From NCBI GenBank assembly GCA_025642075.2, contig JAODUO010000130.1, positions 210,001 to 274,000 of the forward strand: 64,000 nucleotides of DNA. Reading direction: 5' to 3'. Below the pieces are notes generated by a model. It saw nothing but the letters and a program-made list of their open reading frames with translations. It did no database searches and was not told the DNA's origin. The DNA is from Ridgeia piscesae. Its lineage: Eukaryota; Annelida; Polychaeta; Sabellida; Siboglinidae. Positions 48,611-58,490 of the stretch are shown here, piece by piece (within the stretch, counting starts at the first letter, position 1; each line of letters starts with the position of its first letter). A program made the translations under genes and the position numbers.

Positions 48611-49720
48611 AAATGTCAGATGTTTGAATGTAATGATGTACTGTGGCCTTCAGCGAGAAAGTCAACAATGGTGAGTCATTGCAGTGAGAGTCAGTGTATG
48701 GTGCAGGATCACAGCAATGTTTTTGTTTCAACTTGCAGCTTCAAATGTACAGAAGGGGGAGGCAGCGCCATCTGTTGGAAGAATATAATGGACCACTTCA
48801 CAGATGGTCTTCAGATGGCGCTGCGTGACTATGTCTCAGCTGTTGGTCATGCCAGTCATTGGCAGCACAAACACAATCAGGATAGCACTGTAGACATTGT
48901 GGCTGAGTCACTGCAAGGGAGGCTGAGTGATGATGGACCGTTGAATCGCAGTGAGCTCATCGCCATCTTCAAGGCCATTTTAAATATGGTAGGACAATAT
49001 ATTCCTGCATCCCCCAAATTTAAACAGTTTGTTTTACATTACGTAGTTTTACCATAAAAAGTAATTTTGCAGTGTAGTTAATTCAAAAGACTAATTCTGG
49101 AGTTACCATATTTTATCACAAGTCCATTTCATTTCTGCTGACCATTTCGTTTTTTGCAGTCACTAATTGACTTTGTAGTGTGCTAGAAATGTGTGCTAGC
49201 TGAATGTCACACACACACAGTGTGAATGAAACAGGGGAAACTGCAGAGATAGACTTTTTATTTTTTAAAGATATGAAACCTAAACAAACTTACTGGTGCT
49301 GAGAAACAATGGCAGTTTTGAGACATTCACATTCAAGTCAGTATATATTCCATAATGTGTTCCTAGCGAAATGTCTTCATTTTGTTGCTTTCTTTCTAAT
49401 CCTTTCCTATAACCATAATATTATTATTCTGCTGTTAGTTTCTTTTAAAAATCGTAGTGTTACAGAGTCATTGGGAACAAATCTTGTTTGCATTCCATTT
49501 ACAGACCTCGGTCAACCAGCTGCGTCAGCCAGATGTAGACCTTCCCTCCCTGTTGTGTCCCACGCCGTGTGACTACTACCCAAAGATGTGGGCTTCACTG
49601 TTCTTCATCACATTCACTGCCTTCTCCCTGTCATGCCTCGCCTTCGTCGTCCATCTGTGTCGCAGTGAGCGTCTGAGGGGGGCGGTGAAGAGAGATGGAC
49701 TCGTGTATCGGCCGGCCTGA
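48611..49720 (+). CDS. Unrecognised single-pass membrane protein, last two exons
   Basis: Exon 1 (open to 48988, donor GTAGGA) reads KCQMFECNDVLWPSARKSTM, then CSFKCTEGGGSAICWKN, DHFTDGLQMALRDYVSAV and NRSELIAIFKAILNM. Exon 2 is 49505-49720 (acceptor CATTTACAG): TSVNQLRQPDVDLPSLLCPT, a membrane helix (about WASLFFITFTAFSLSCLAFV), a short basic tail and TGA. Exon 1 may start at 48611 after a weak TAG acceptor, at ATG 48620, or at 48739 after a better CTTGCAG acceptor. A GTGAGT donor at 48671 would fit a small intron. Cysteine-rich outside, helix, and about 24 cytoplasmic residues suggest a type I surface protein. I do not recognise the family. The 5' part would lie beyond the minisatellite or is absent. 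Confidence 0.6.
49505..49720 (+). CDS. Terminal exon of the unrecognised membrane protein
   Basis: Acceptor ends at 49504. In frame 2 it encodes a Cys-containing stem (SLLCPTPCDYYPKM), a 20-residue helix and a tail HLCRSERLRGAVKRDGLVYR ending in TGA at 49718. Phase 0 matches the donor at 48989. GC is clearly higher than in the flanking intron and UTR. Confidence 0.7.
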   Translation, partial: TSVNQLRQPDVDLPSLLCPTPCDYYPKMWASLFFITFTAFSLSCLAFVVHLCRSERLRGAVKRDGLVYRPA

Positions 49721-51665
49721 CAGAGACCTCACCCAGCTACATTATTCTCTCCTGTTTTTCTTAAAGACACTTTTGTCTTTCATAACATAGCAAAGGCCAT
49801 AAAATGTGTGACCCGGTTTTGATATGCACAATAGTTGCCATATCTTTGTTTGATAGGTGGCGTCATAACTCCACCAAGCTTGCTGCAGAGCTAACTATGG
49901 CCAGTTTTATATAACCACACCTTAGATGGAGTCTCTGCTATACTCAGATCTGATTTTCACAGCTGCAACTGCTTGTAGGATTTTTTGGTAAAACCACTAA
50001 TGCAGCACTCTGCCTACTTTCAGATTCTACTGCATGAAACCACTACAGGTTAGACATACACACCGAGGGGATCTTTCACTTACTACTGTTTTTATTCTCT
50101 TTCCAAGGACATGCATAGTGGGTGAAATGAAATACCGGTAGTGCAAATTTAGAAATGTCAATGTGTAACCCAGATTCGTTATGGTACATTCACCAATTTT
50201 GTTGCCGCTACCGAAAGTTGTGATTCCATTTCTGTTGGAAGAATACAGTTGTTGATCAGACCACGGAGCAGTTTACGTTATCTTATTTTTGAGACATATT
50301 CAGCCCTTGTTATGAATCAACAGTTGTTATCTCACAAATGTAGTTATTTATGTTTTTTTCAGAATCCCTTGGTAACCATCTATGTCTCTTCATTCAGTTT
50401 CATTTCAAATATATTATGTGCAATAGCAACCATGCTTGGTATCCAGAGACATGCTTGCACAATTGTGTAACTTCTTGAATGTTCTGGCAAAATCATCAGT
50501 CCATTAATTTGTATAATTCTGCATGTAGAATCAAATGACGTTATGTTTTAAATTGGAATCTTCCAATGAATGTATGATAATTATGATTGTGCTCTTGTTT
50601 CTGTTTTGATCTGTCAACTTAAATGTACTTTACTCTCTCAAGAATCTGATGTAACAGACACATTCAACAGTTAGCTGTTAGATCTGGCAAATTACCTGAT
50701 ATGATAACAACTATCTCGAACATTTAAACATGTATACTTTTTTTATTCATGTGAATATATTTATTATTTAAACAGCTAAAACAGCTTAGTTTAAATAATA
50801 AAACAGCTTAGTAACAGCTTTAAATGATACTGATATTATTTTATGTGGTAATCGGTCATCTTTTCTTACTGTATATTTTTGCCACAATGTATACGACGGT
50901 GATCACTAACATAGCACATCAGATAAGTATTGTGCAAGTCTTCATTATATAGACTGCTTAAACCATATGGTCCAGTTGTCTTTCACACACAACAAATTTG
51001 TTTTATTTATCTTTGTATTTGTACCCAATTGATGCTCAATGTCGTTTAATATGTAAACAAATCTTCATAAAGAATTGATAGACACTATTAAGTTTGTATT
51101 GTGATGCAACCTTCTAACCAAGGCTGTCTGTTCTTCGTAGTCAAATGTTTGTAAGACTACTACATGTATGTTGAAAGAGCATTCCCAACCAAATTGTATT
51201 AATTAACCTGAAAATGTTTGCAGTTTGGATACTTCTACAGTAAACCATTTAGTTGTAAACAACATCCACACTGTAATACAGTAATCGTGAAAATATTGCA
51301 TGGTTACATACAATGCCCTTTGATCTGCACTGGTGTTCCATGTGTTGTCCACATTCAACAGTTCTGTGGACTTTCTGCTGATAATTGTGTCGCCTGTCTC
51401 ATGATAACAAAATAGACAGCCTGACTTAAGCACACCAACATCACAATGACGTTCAGATTGTGTTACTTCTTATCTAGCTAGACAAGTTTTGTTGGCACGA
51501 ATGAATGTAATATTTTTTTCAGAATTGCCTAGATTCAGCTGATGTAAAAGTGAGAATATGAATCACAATTAATGTTTGTTGCCTTTTACACATGAATGTA
51601 CTTTGTAACTGGATGTGATATTCCTAGCAAAGCAAGTCGGTTTAATAAAGCTCAGTGATTATGTT
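49721..51665 (+). other. Probable 3' UTR of the membrane protein gene
   Basis: AT-rich sequence without coding potential up to the polyadenylation signal. A short AAACAGCTTAGTTTAAATAA repeat lies near 50775-50825. Confidence 0.5.
51644..51649 (+). terminator. Polyadenylation signal of the membrane protein gene
   Basis: AATAAA followed at 51661-51680 by ATGTTGTGTTTGATGTTG, a good GU-rich element. This gives a 3' UTR of about 1.9 kb (49721 to about 51665) with no other open frame of note. Confidence 0.6.
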
Positions 51666-52508
51666 GTGTTTGATGTTGCCATTTATTCCAACTACATATA
51701 GATAATAAGACTCAACTGTTGGAACATGATGTTTAAAACAATTGTTTACTGGATGCCAAAACATATTTAAGACATATCTTATTTTTCTGTAATATTATAA
51801 ATATAAGTAAGAGACGTGGTATAAATATAAAAGGAAGGAAGATGGGCGAATGCTATCAGAAATTTTTGCCACAACAAATTCAGCTTCTCTGTTGTCAACT
51901 CAACACATAATATAGGAAAACAGGTGGTGCTACTGATGGTTTTTCGATGACTGAAGTCAAAATACATTAATTTGAATGAAACCATGCACAACCTCCTATA
52001 CATGTGTTGTGGCTAATATTCTATATCTAGCCACACAACACTGTGCAGGGCTAATCCTCTCCAGAGTATTATAGTGGGGGCTGAGCCACCCCAAGCTCTT
52101 TTGGTTCCTGTGCACGGCGCCACCTATACAGGGTGAGACCAGCACACAACAGATTTACAACCACAACTCACAAGGTCTCTCATGCTGGTGCAATGGTTCT
52201 AATGTTTAACTGCATAATGAGAATGTACAAAAACACATATGTACAGAAACATAGTTGAATTTATGACATCATACAGTGATTGTTACAGGAAATGTTATTA
52301 AAACATGGTTGAACCTTCATGTGAAATTCCAGAGCGAACCTAGCCGGTTCTGTACTCCAAGGTTTATGGATGAGAGTGTTGTATCACTGGTTTTCCCTGG
52401 GGCAAAACCAGAGAAATCCATGTTTATTGGTCACATCAAGTCGGTTCACAAACACGGGATGATGTTAAAACTGGCAGCCATTGTATATTGTCTCTGCTGG
52501 ACACTCGT

Positions 52509-53153
52509 TCACCTCATGAACACATCTGTGTTGCGGTAGCTAGAATTGTCTTTCAAACTGTCCGTGTGTGTCTTATACTCCATGATGGTGTTTGGTGGTA
52601 AGTTCAACACTCGTTTCAGTGTGTCACGGATGCGTGATGTCGTCACCTGATCACTAGCCGTCCTATTCCACAACGACAGAATGTCCTCTTGGTATCGTAT
52701 TGAGATCACAGAACCACATATCTCTTCTCCCACCATAAACTGTTCTCCCAGCATTGCCAGGATCAGATTCTCCCAGCACCTTGAGGCTATCCCTTTCCTC
52801 AGCCGTACGATCCATTTCCCACCAGCCTTATTTGCCTCGTCTTCCCACATGGGACGGATGCCCTCTTTAAACAGATGGTAGTCGCTGTGACCAGTGCCCA
52901 GATCGGATGGTCGCATTACGTGGCTGTACAGTTGCCAAAATTGTTCCACGGACGCCACCACGATGATCTGTTTCAAATTCTGGTCGTACGACGTCTGCTT
53001 GCCGGGGCTGCGACGTGAAAACCAGAACGCATAGTTGAATTGCAACGGGTGCTCGCCAGGCAGGGCGACTTTCTTCGATTTCTCTTTCGGTTGTCCGTTC
53101 ACGTCTTCGTCGCCGCTGTCTTCTACTTTCAACATGTCAAATTTGTTGTTCAT
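52509..53153 (-). CDS. EIF4E2: eIF4E2 / 4EHP, cap-binding translational repressor, single exon
   Basis: A 214-residue protein. 4EHP binds the mRNA 5' cap but not eIF4G, and so represses translation with partners such as GIGYF. Starts MNNKFDMLKVEDSGDED, close to the family start; an in-frame TAA lies at 53163-53165, so this ATG is the start. Core blocks are HPLQFNYAFWFSRRSPG, FKEGIRPMWEDEANKAGGKW, RLRKGIASRCWENLILAMLG and LNLPPNTIMEYKTHTDS. The cap-sandwich residues of 4EHP (Tyr instead of Trp at the first site, then Trp) appear as Tyr56 and Trp103. The C-terminus KDNSSYRNTDVF resembles a known splice form, from memory. Unusually, no intron interrupts the frame, whereas the vertebrate gene has several. 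No poly-A tract or frame damage was seen, so a retrocopy is possible but unproven. Confidence 0.95.
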   Translation of the reverse strand: MNNKFDMLKVEDSGDEDVNGQPKEKSKKVALPGEHPLQFNYAFWFSRRSPGKQTSYDQNLKQIIVVASVEQFWQLYSHVMRPSDLGTGHSDYHLFKEGIRPMWEDEANKAGGKWIVRLRKGIASRCWENLILAMLGEQFMVGEEICGSVISIRYQEDILSLWNRTASDQVTTSRIRDTLKRVLNLPPNTIMEYKTHTDSLKDNSSYRNTDVFMR

Positions 53154-53263
53154 TCTGTCTGATTACTTAATGTGAAGCTGTCTGACACGTTGTCACGGGT
53201 AAAATATACGATAACAGTCTGTTTTACCGTCTGGTATTTGCGCAACGTTGGTTGACTTGCATT

Positions 53264-53280
53264 CACTTCCGCTACTTCCT
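53264..53280 (-). promoter_or_regulatory. Paired ETS-type sites upstream of EIF4E2
   Basis: On the minus strand AGGAAGT (53274-53280) and CGGAAGTG (53264-53271) lie about 110-130 bases upstream of the start codon. CGGAAGTG is the core ETS/GABP site found in many housekeeping promoters. Confidence 0.5.
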
Positions 53281-53289
53281 GAGTATCGT

Positions 53290-54087
53290 GAAATGTTCGC
53301 CCTCTAAAATATTAATCTAATTACCGAAAACGTTGGTTTATAAACAGTATAACATTAAATTACATTATTTTAGTGTATCGGTTTCCTTCGAAATTTTAGT
53401 ATAACATATACACATTGACCGACCTTAATAGTAGCTGTAACTTTAATGAGTAACGTATCGTATGTTTAACATATTCGCTAGGCGGCAGCACAGGCATGGC
53501 ATTAACCGTATTCCAATCCTGCAAGTTAAGTACTCGGCCAGCTACAAGAAAAGGAGGAGAGTATAAGAAGGAATGGGAAAACACTGGGAATACGACATCC
53601 TGAGGTTGACATCCGAGACGTCCCAGAGGGCAGAGGATGATTAAAAAAGATGACGGGAGTTTTTAGGAAATCTGAAATGTGTGGTGCCCCAAAGACCGCA
53701 TCTTTACGGCATAGAAATGAAATAAAATTCCTGTGCATTGGCATTTGGCAGCAAAGTTCATTCGAGAGCTGACATTTGCAAATATGTGTCAGTTAAAGAC
53801 ATTTATCACCAGCTTATATTTATTATTATTTGCATTAAGCTATAAATAATACTAATCTTGAATTGTGCCCTTTGAAAGTTGTTTAATACTGAGATTATTG
53901 ATCTATAATGGTTATTTATCAAAGCATTTAGCTAAGAAGAGGTGAACACGATGAGCCGCCGTAGCTGTGTGACGTATCACTTGATTGCTATTGTTTCAAC
54001 AACATCAGAGTTGTCGGAACATTGTGAATATTGAGAAGGCGAGGAACACCAACACCTATAGATTGCATCTTTATTCTTACCAAAAAA
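53290..54087. other. Intergenic, nothing recognised
   Basis: No gene-like frame on either strand. A TTTATTATTATTTGC stretch near 53815 could be a worn retroelement tail. Confidence 0.5.
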
Positions 54088-54400
54088 ACGTAGTTTGGCT
54101 CAGGGGTGGAGCTTCGGACTCTCGAGTAAGAAGAGCCGGGTTCGAATCCTGTGCTGCGATATTAACACATTGGGCAAGTTTTTTACTCTGTATAAATGAG
54201 TACCTGGCTATAGGCAGTGGTGGATATGTGTACGAACAGCCTTCGCGCATTAATTGTAGCATATGGATGGATGCTTCCCAGATAAGTTGAGATGGTGTCT
54301 GATTGAACAGGTCTGCAAGGGAAGTAAAGTGTAACGCCTTTGAGCAGTCCTGGGGATTGGATACTGCGTTATATAAGAACTTACCTTTACCTGACCACAA
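54088..54400 (+). mobile_element. tRNA-derived SINE
   Basis: RNA polymerase III A box TGGCTCAGGGG (54096-54106) and B box GGTTCGAATCC (54139-54149) lie 43 bases apart, then a non-tRNA body (TTGGGCAAGTTTTTTACT, ATGAGTACCTGG). The tail (AACGCCTTTGAGCA, GCGTTATATAAGAAC) resembles CR1/L2 LINE ends. Too diverged in the tRNA head to be a working tRNA gene. Confidence 0.85.
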
Positions 54401-54599
54401 ACGTCCCTCCAGATGTTGACTATAAAACCCAACTTTAAAGTCACAATGACCAGGTAATCTCCTTGTAAAATATTGGAGTTTAGACACTATTGATTACATT
54501 TAAGGAAATCTCATGTGATTGCGCACTGAACCTGAAGACAATCCCCAATATTTACGGGTATAAACCGAAATAATTTGCATAGTACTTGTGTTATATGAC

Positions 54600-54900
54600 G
54601 AGTATGTTATACACGTCATATCATACACAACGCCACAATAACGTCACTATGCAGCGTTGCATGATAACAATAGCAACGGCGACGCACTACAATATTGTTC
54701 TAGTGGTCTAAACATATTCATTGCAACGACGTCATTTCACGGCGTTGCAGTTTGGTCTTGGCGACGGCGTATCACAACATTGTGTAGAAGCCTTTCTAAA
54801 TACACCATACACCACACCTTTCGTAGCAACGACTCAACGACCTCATTTCATTTCACAACATCACCACCACCAAACTGCAACGTTGTAGGTACGTCTATGC
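54600..54900. repeat. Cluster of short inverted CAACG motifs
   Basis: CGTTGCAGTTTGG (54743-54755) is the perfect reverse complement of CCAAACTGCAACG (54870-54882). TGCAACG and CGTTGCA at 54722-54749 are also inverted, around CGTCATTTCAC repeats. Possibly a worn MITE. No coding sense in the open frame here. Confidence 0.5.
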
Positions 54901-56780
54901 GGTTTTCATATTGTCGTAAGCTGGAATTCTTGCTGTTGATTTTGCTAGTAAATAGCTCCACGGAATGCTGTGTACACGATGTGAATCCATAGCAACTTCC
55001 GGCTTAGACTACACTGCATTTCCAGTCACAGCTCATATAAGTGCCGATGTTGCCAGTCACAATACCGTTTATATAGTAGCCACTGATACAGGGACGTATT
55101 CAACTCTGACAGGTGAGGCGTTCAATCACCGCAACCACATCAAAGGCACCAACGCGTGATTCCCGCGTGATTCTCGCGTGCTCCAAAGAACCGATTCAAA
55201 GTCCTGATAATGAAATCATGTGAATAATGAATGAGAAACCGGCCTGATAGCGTGCTTTTGTTGAATCAGCCAGAGCCATTGTCAGATGATATATGGACCC
55301 GAAGTGAACAGGAACAACATCAGAACAACATAGACAGGGTCGGCAGCTTCGTACCTCAACTGGTTTAGCTCATAAAAGTTCGTCTATTTGATGTCCAAAT
55401 GATGAGTAGTTTGCGAATAGTTTTTGTTATGGATTTTTTTTAAACCTATATTTTTAAAACCTTTATAATTGTGCAGTATTAGAATTTGTCCTGCTAAGCA
55501 AATTTATTGCGAGAACTTTGAAAACGGGAAACGAACTATCAGCGATGTCACCTTCGCCCCGAAATTATATAATCAATTTGAAATGTAGACAGTCCTCTCG
55601 CTGGGTTTTGCATGAATTTTGGAGGCTTTATATACAAACGTCCGCTGCCTTCTGTTCGTAGCCAATCAGCTGTTGTCTTCCCTGACACCGGATGTTTGAC
55701 GTTCAAATATCAACAACGAGTGACAGAACGCACATGTCAACTTGAACCTCGGTATCTTCAAACTGAGCTAACAACAGCCTGCCAATTTTACGAGGAAAAC
55801 CCACAAAAGCATCGTATATCTCGCCAACACAACTGCTCAGCGAATGAATAATATATAACGAAATTACAACCCGACCATTTTCATACAACCTCGCGGGTCT
55901 CGCGAGCTAGCTGGAAACCGTCCGCGGGCCAAATTTGGCCCTTGGCCAGAGTTTGCGGAGAGTTGTTGTAGAGGTGTCTACAATGCCCAGACGGACTGGA
56001 CTGCCTAACGACGACGGAATGATTCAGTCGCACCAATACAGTAACTGCTTCAAAGGAATCTGCTAAATCGTGCGGCAGAACTTAGGTTAGTTCTAAGAAG
56101 TCTTTATCTGTCACCAAGGTCAGTTACCTTTTGATGCCTAAAGTGAGACAATACCTATCGCACGAATAATTGATGAAATATATGGTAAAGTATTGAGTTC
56201 AAGGCTGAAGTCTAAACCTGTTATCGTGTTTAAAATGTGACTGGTCACTGTGGTAACGGGAGCTGTAGCGTGAAGTGTAGGCGCTGTGTCGGTGCAGTAA
56301 CCAGTGCATTGTGAATAGTACAATAGAAACTAGGTGACAGCTTCAAGTCCCGCTGTTCGACAGCTGGTGCCAAGTAAATAAAGCTGTAGGTGCAAATAGT
56401 GCGTCCTAAGACGGTCATCTCTACGGGGCCACTACCTCAACATTAATCCAACAAATCGCACCAACAATGCGAGGACAGAAACTATTCCAACAAAAGCATT
56501 TTACAATACAGGTCTAACTAGAGGATATATTCACGGTGTTTCATTTTCACACAAACACCGATCCCCATTTGTTTGAAATAGTAAGTACTGTACAAAATGT
56601 ATCACAATATTGTTACCGCTTCGCTCAAATGCTTAGCTCGATTAACATAACAAGGCACTCACACACACCGCGGTTGTAAATAGACTGGGGCAACATTGAT
56701 TCAACAAAACTACCAAAGCTTCAAATGGCTGCAAACAGGCAAACGATTAAATTGCTATGATGAAAACCTACCTTCGACGA
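54900..56780. other. Intergenic, CpG-richer, no gene identified
   Basis: CG dinucleotides are more frequent here than in FAT4 introns. Open frames such as 55612-55851 lack codon bias and known motifs. Could hold a promoter or a first exon of a gene leaving the window to the right. Confidence 0.4.
55898..55906. promoter_or_regulatory. TCTCGCGAG promoter-type element
   Basis: Nine of ten bases of the TCTCGCGAGA element known from animal promoters, in CpG-richer sequence (55890-56050). No gene start could be tied to it. Confidence 0.3.
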
Positions 56781-56787
56781 AATTATC

Positions 56788-57136
56788 TTCCCTTCCCTTC
56801 CCTTCCCTTCCCTTCCCTTCCCTTCCCTTCCCTTCCCTTCCGTTCCCGTTCCGTTCCGTTCCGTTCCGTTCCGTTCCGTTCCGTTCCGTTCCGTTCCCTT
56901 CCGTTCCGTTCCGTTCCGTTCGTTCCGTTCCGTTCCGTTCCGTTCCGTTCCTTCCTTCCTTCCCTTCCTTCCTTCCGTTCCCTTCCGTTCCTTCCTTCCC
57001 TTCCCTTCCGTTTCGTTCCCTTCCCTTCCCTTCCCTTCCATTCCATTCCATTCCATTCCATTCCATTCCATTCCATTCCATTCCATTCCATTCCATTCCA
57101 TTCCATTCCATTCCATTCCATTCCATTCCATTCCCT
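56788..57136. repeat. Pentanucleotide array (TTCCC)n, (TTCCG)n, (TTCCA)n
   Basis: About 70 pentamers in three blocks: TTCCC (56788-56840 and 57015-57040), TTCCG (56840-57010, with breaks) and TTCCA (57036-57135). The + strand is almost pure pyrimidine apart from one position per unit. Long frames of SLPF, SVPF or EWNGM repeats are artefacts. Confidence 0.98.
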
Positions 57137-57420
57137 TCCCTTGTGCTCCCTTCTCCCCTCTTGTCTTCTCATCTCCTCTCTTTCCATTTCTTCTCCTCTC
57201 CTCTCTTCTTTTCTCCTCTCGTCTCCTCCCTTCTCTCCTCTCCTCTTTTTCCTGTCTTCTCCTCTCTTCTCTTGTATTCTCCTTTCTTCTCTCCTCCGTT
57301 TTTCTCTTCTCCTCTTCTTTCCCCTCTTCTCTCTCTCTCTCTTCTCCTCTATTCTCCTCTCCTTCCCGCTCCTATCTTCGCCTCTCCTATCCTCTCATCT
57401 GTTGTCCTCTCTCGCCGTCT
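57137..57420. repeat. TC-rich polypyrimidine tract
   Basis: CTCCTCTCTTCT-type low-complexity sequence continuing from the pentamer array, with very few purines over about 250 bases. Confidence 0.95.
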
Positions 57421-57476
57421 ACTGGTCTCCTCTCCCCAAACGGCGAGTGCCTTTAACTGATTCAGCCATGTTTCAG

Positions 57477-57608
57477 GTAACAAGGACCATCCTAGATGAT
57501 CGAGACAACAGAACAGTCGAGTTCCCTTTAACACACGTGCAAACGGTCAACGTCAAAACACACCTCACGCAGGCCACCGGCGCAACCACACCTCCCGCCC
57601 CCGTCACC
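57477..57608 (+). CDS. Possible single exon of an unrecognised gene
   Basis: 132 bp in one frame between a possible acceptor (CATGTTTCAG, after a very long pyrimidine tract) and a donor GTAAGC at 57609. It reads TRTILDDRDNRTVEF then PLTHVQTVNVKTHLTQATG. Composition is protein-like and GC-richer than its flanks. An alternative start is ATG 57468 (MFQ). I do not recognise the family and see no partner exon to 64 kb. Could be chance. Confidence 0.4.
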
Positions 57609-58305
57609 GTAAGCAACGGCTTTCGAATAAATACAACTGTTTCATTGATTCGGATCCAACCAGCTCAGCTACCCAAATGCCGGTTATCACATTCAGTGAG
57701 CCAGAAATATTCAAGATTAACGCATGATGTTTTTATTTGGGTAAATGCTCTCGACAGTATGGTGTGAGAGTGATTAAAACAGAAACGAAGCTACTCCAGT
57801 CACATAATGCTATACATATTTTGATCGTGGAAAACATTTCAGTTGACAGCAACGTCGGCCCTTGACATTTCGGCACATTTCGCGATTGGAAAGGATGGTT
57901 GCTAAGTGTATGTGCTTATAACTGCACCTTACGTAACGTAAGGTGGCAATGCGTGGATGGGTGTCTGTCGTCATTCGTCAACGCGTGTCGCGAGTAAAAA
58001 TAATTGCTACAATGGCGTCACCTATGGAGTGTATAAATAAACATTGTTGCTATTGTGGACGAGGCCTACAAAAACGGTCACATTTTAGATCGCGAGAGCG
58101 TGTTGGGTAATATCTTGGCATATCGGTTGAATTCGGCGTCTTTGCTTGTGCTTCTGAAAATTATTTTTGACTGAGCAAAATCGGTAACATTTCACACCAT
58201 GCTTTGGACGTTAACTAAAATTAATACACTACAAACCACCGAGGCCACTGAAATGTAGTTCTTAAGAACAATGCTGGGAATTATATGAACGTAGGACCGC
58301 CAAAT
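57609..58305. other. Intergenic or intron, nothing recognised
   Basis: No exon or repeat supported. A short palindromic-looking ACGTAACGTAAGGTGG lies near 57934. Confidence 0.4.
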
Positions 58306-58311
58306 ATAATA

Positions 58312-58490
58312 CAAAGATGATTAACACAATTAGTACAAGACAAGCACGATTTGTAGGACATATCGTGAGAAAGAAAAGTTAGAATATCTAGTGACAACAG
58401 AACAAATTGAAGGGAAAATATCCAGTGGACGCCAGCGACCATGCTGTTGGAAGGATATGAACCAACGCCTGTTACCGACATGGGATTAAG
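58312..58490 (+). mobile_element. C-terminal RT fragment of another non-LTR element, frameshifted
   Basis: The + strand reads TISTRQARFVGHIVRKK, then after a one-base shift LEYLVTTEQIEGKISSGRQR and WKDMNQRL. The pattern RQxRFxGHIxRKxxLExLVxTGxIEGKRxRGRQR is typical of animal LINE ends. Frame break near 58370-58381. Confidence 0.82.

Noticed and set aside
52276..52539. 87-residue + strand frame overlapping the EIF4E2 3' end
   Set aside because: Mostly outside the gene and in its antisense; no motif support.
54096..54149. tRNA gene from A and B boxes
   Set aside because: The head does not fold into a proper cloverleaf by eye, with no matching acceptor stem, and is followed by a SINE body and LINE-like tail.
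54657..54992. 111-residue + strand frame
   Set aside because: Lies in a cluster of short inverted CAACG/CGTTG repeats; composition follows the repeats rather than a protein.
55612..55851. 79-residue + strand frame
   Set aside because: No family resemblance and no codon bias; likely chance in CG-richer DNA.
56696..57767. 336-residue + strand frame and 134-136 residue minus-strand frames (SLPFPSLPF, EWNGMEWNGM)
   Set aside because: Low-complexity pentanucleotide array. Only the last segment (57477-57608) has a protein-like composition and is listed apart.
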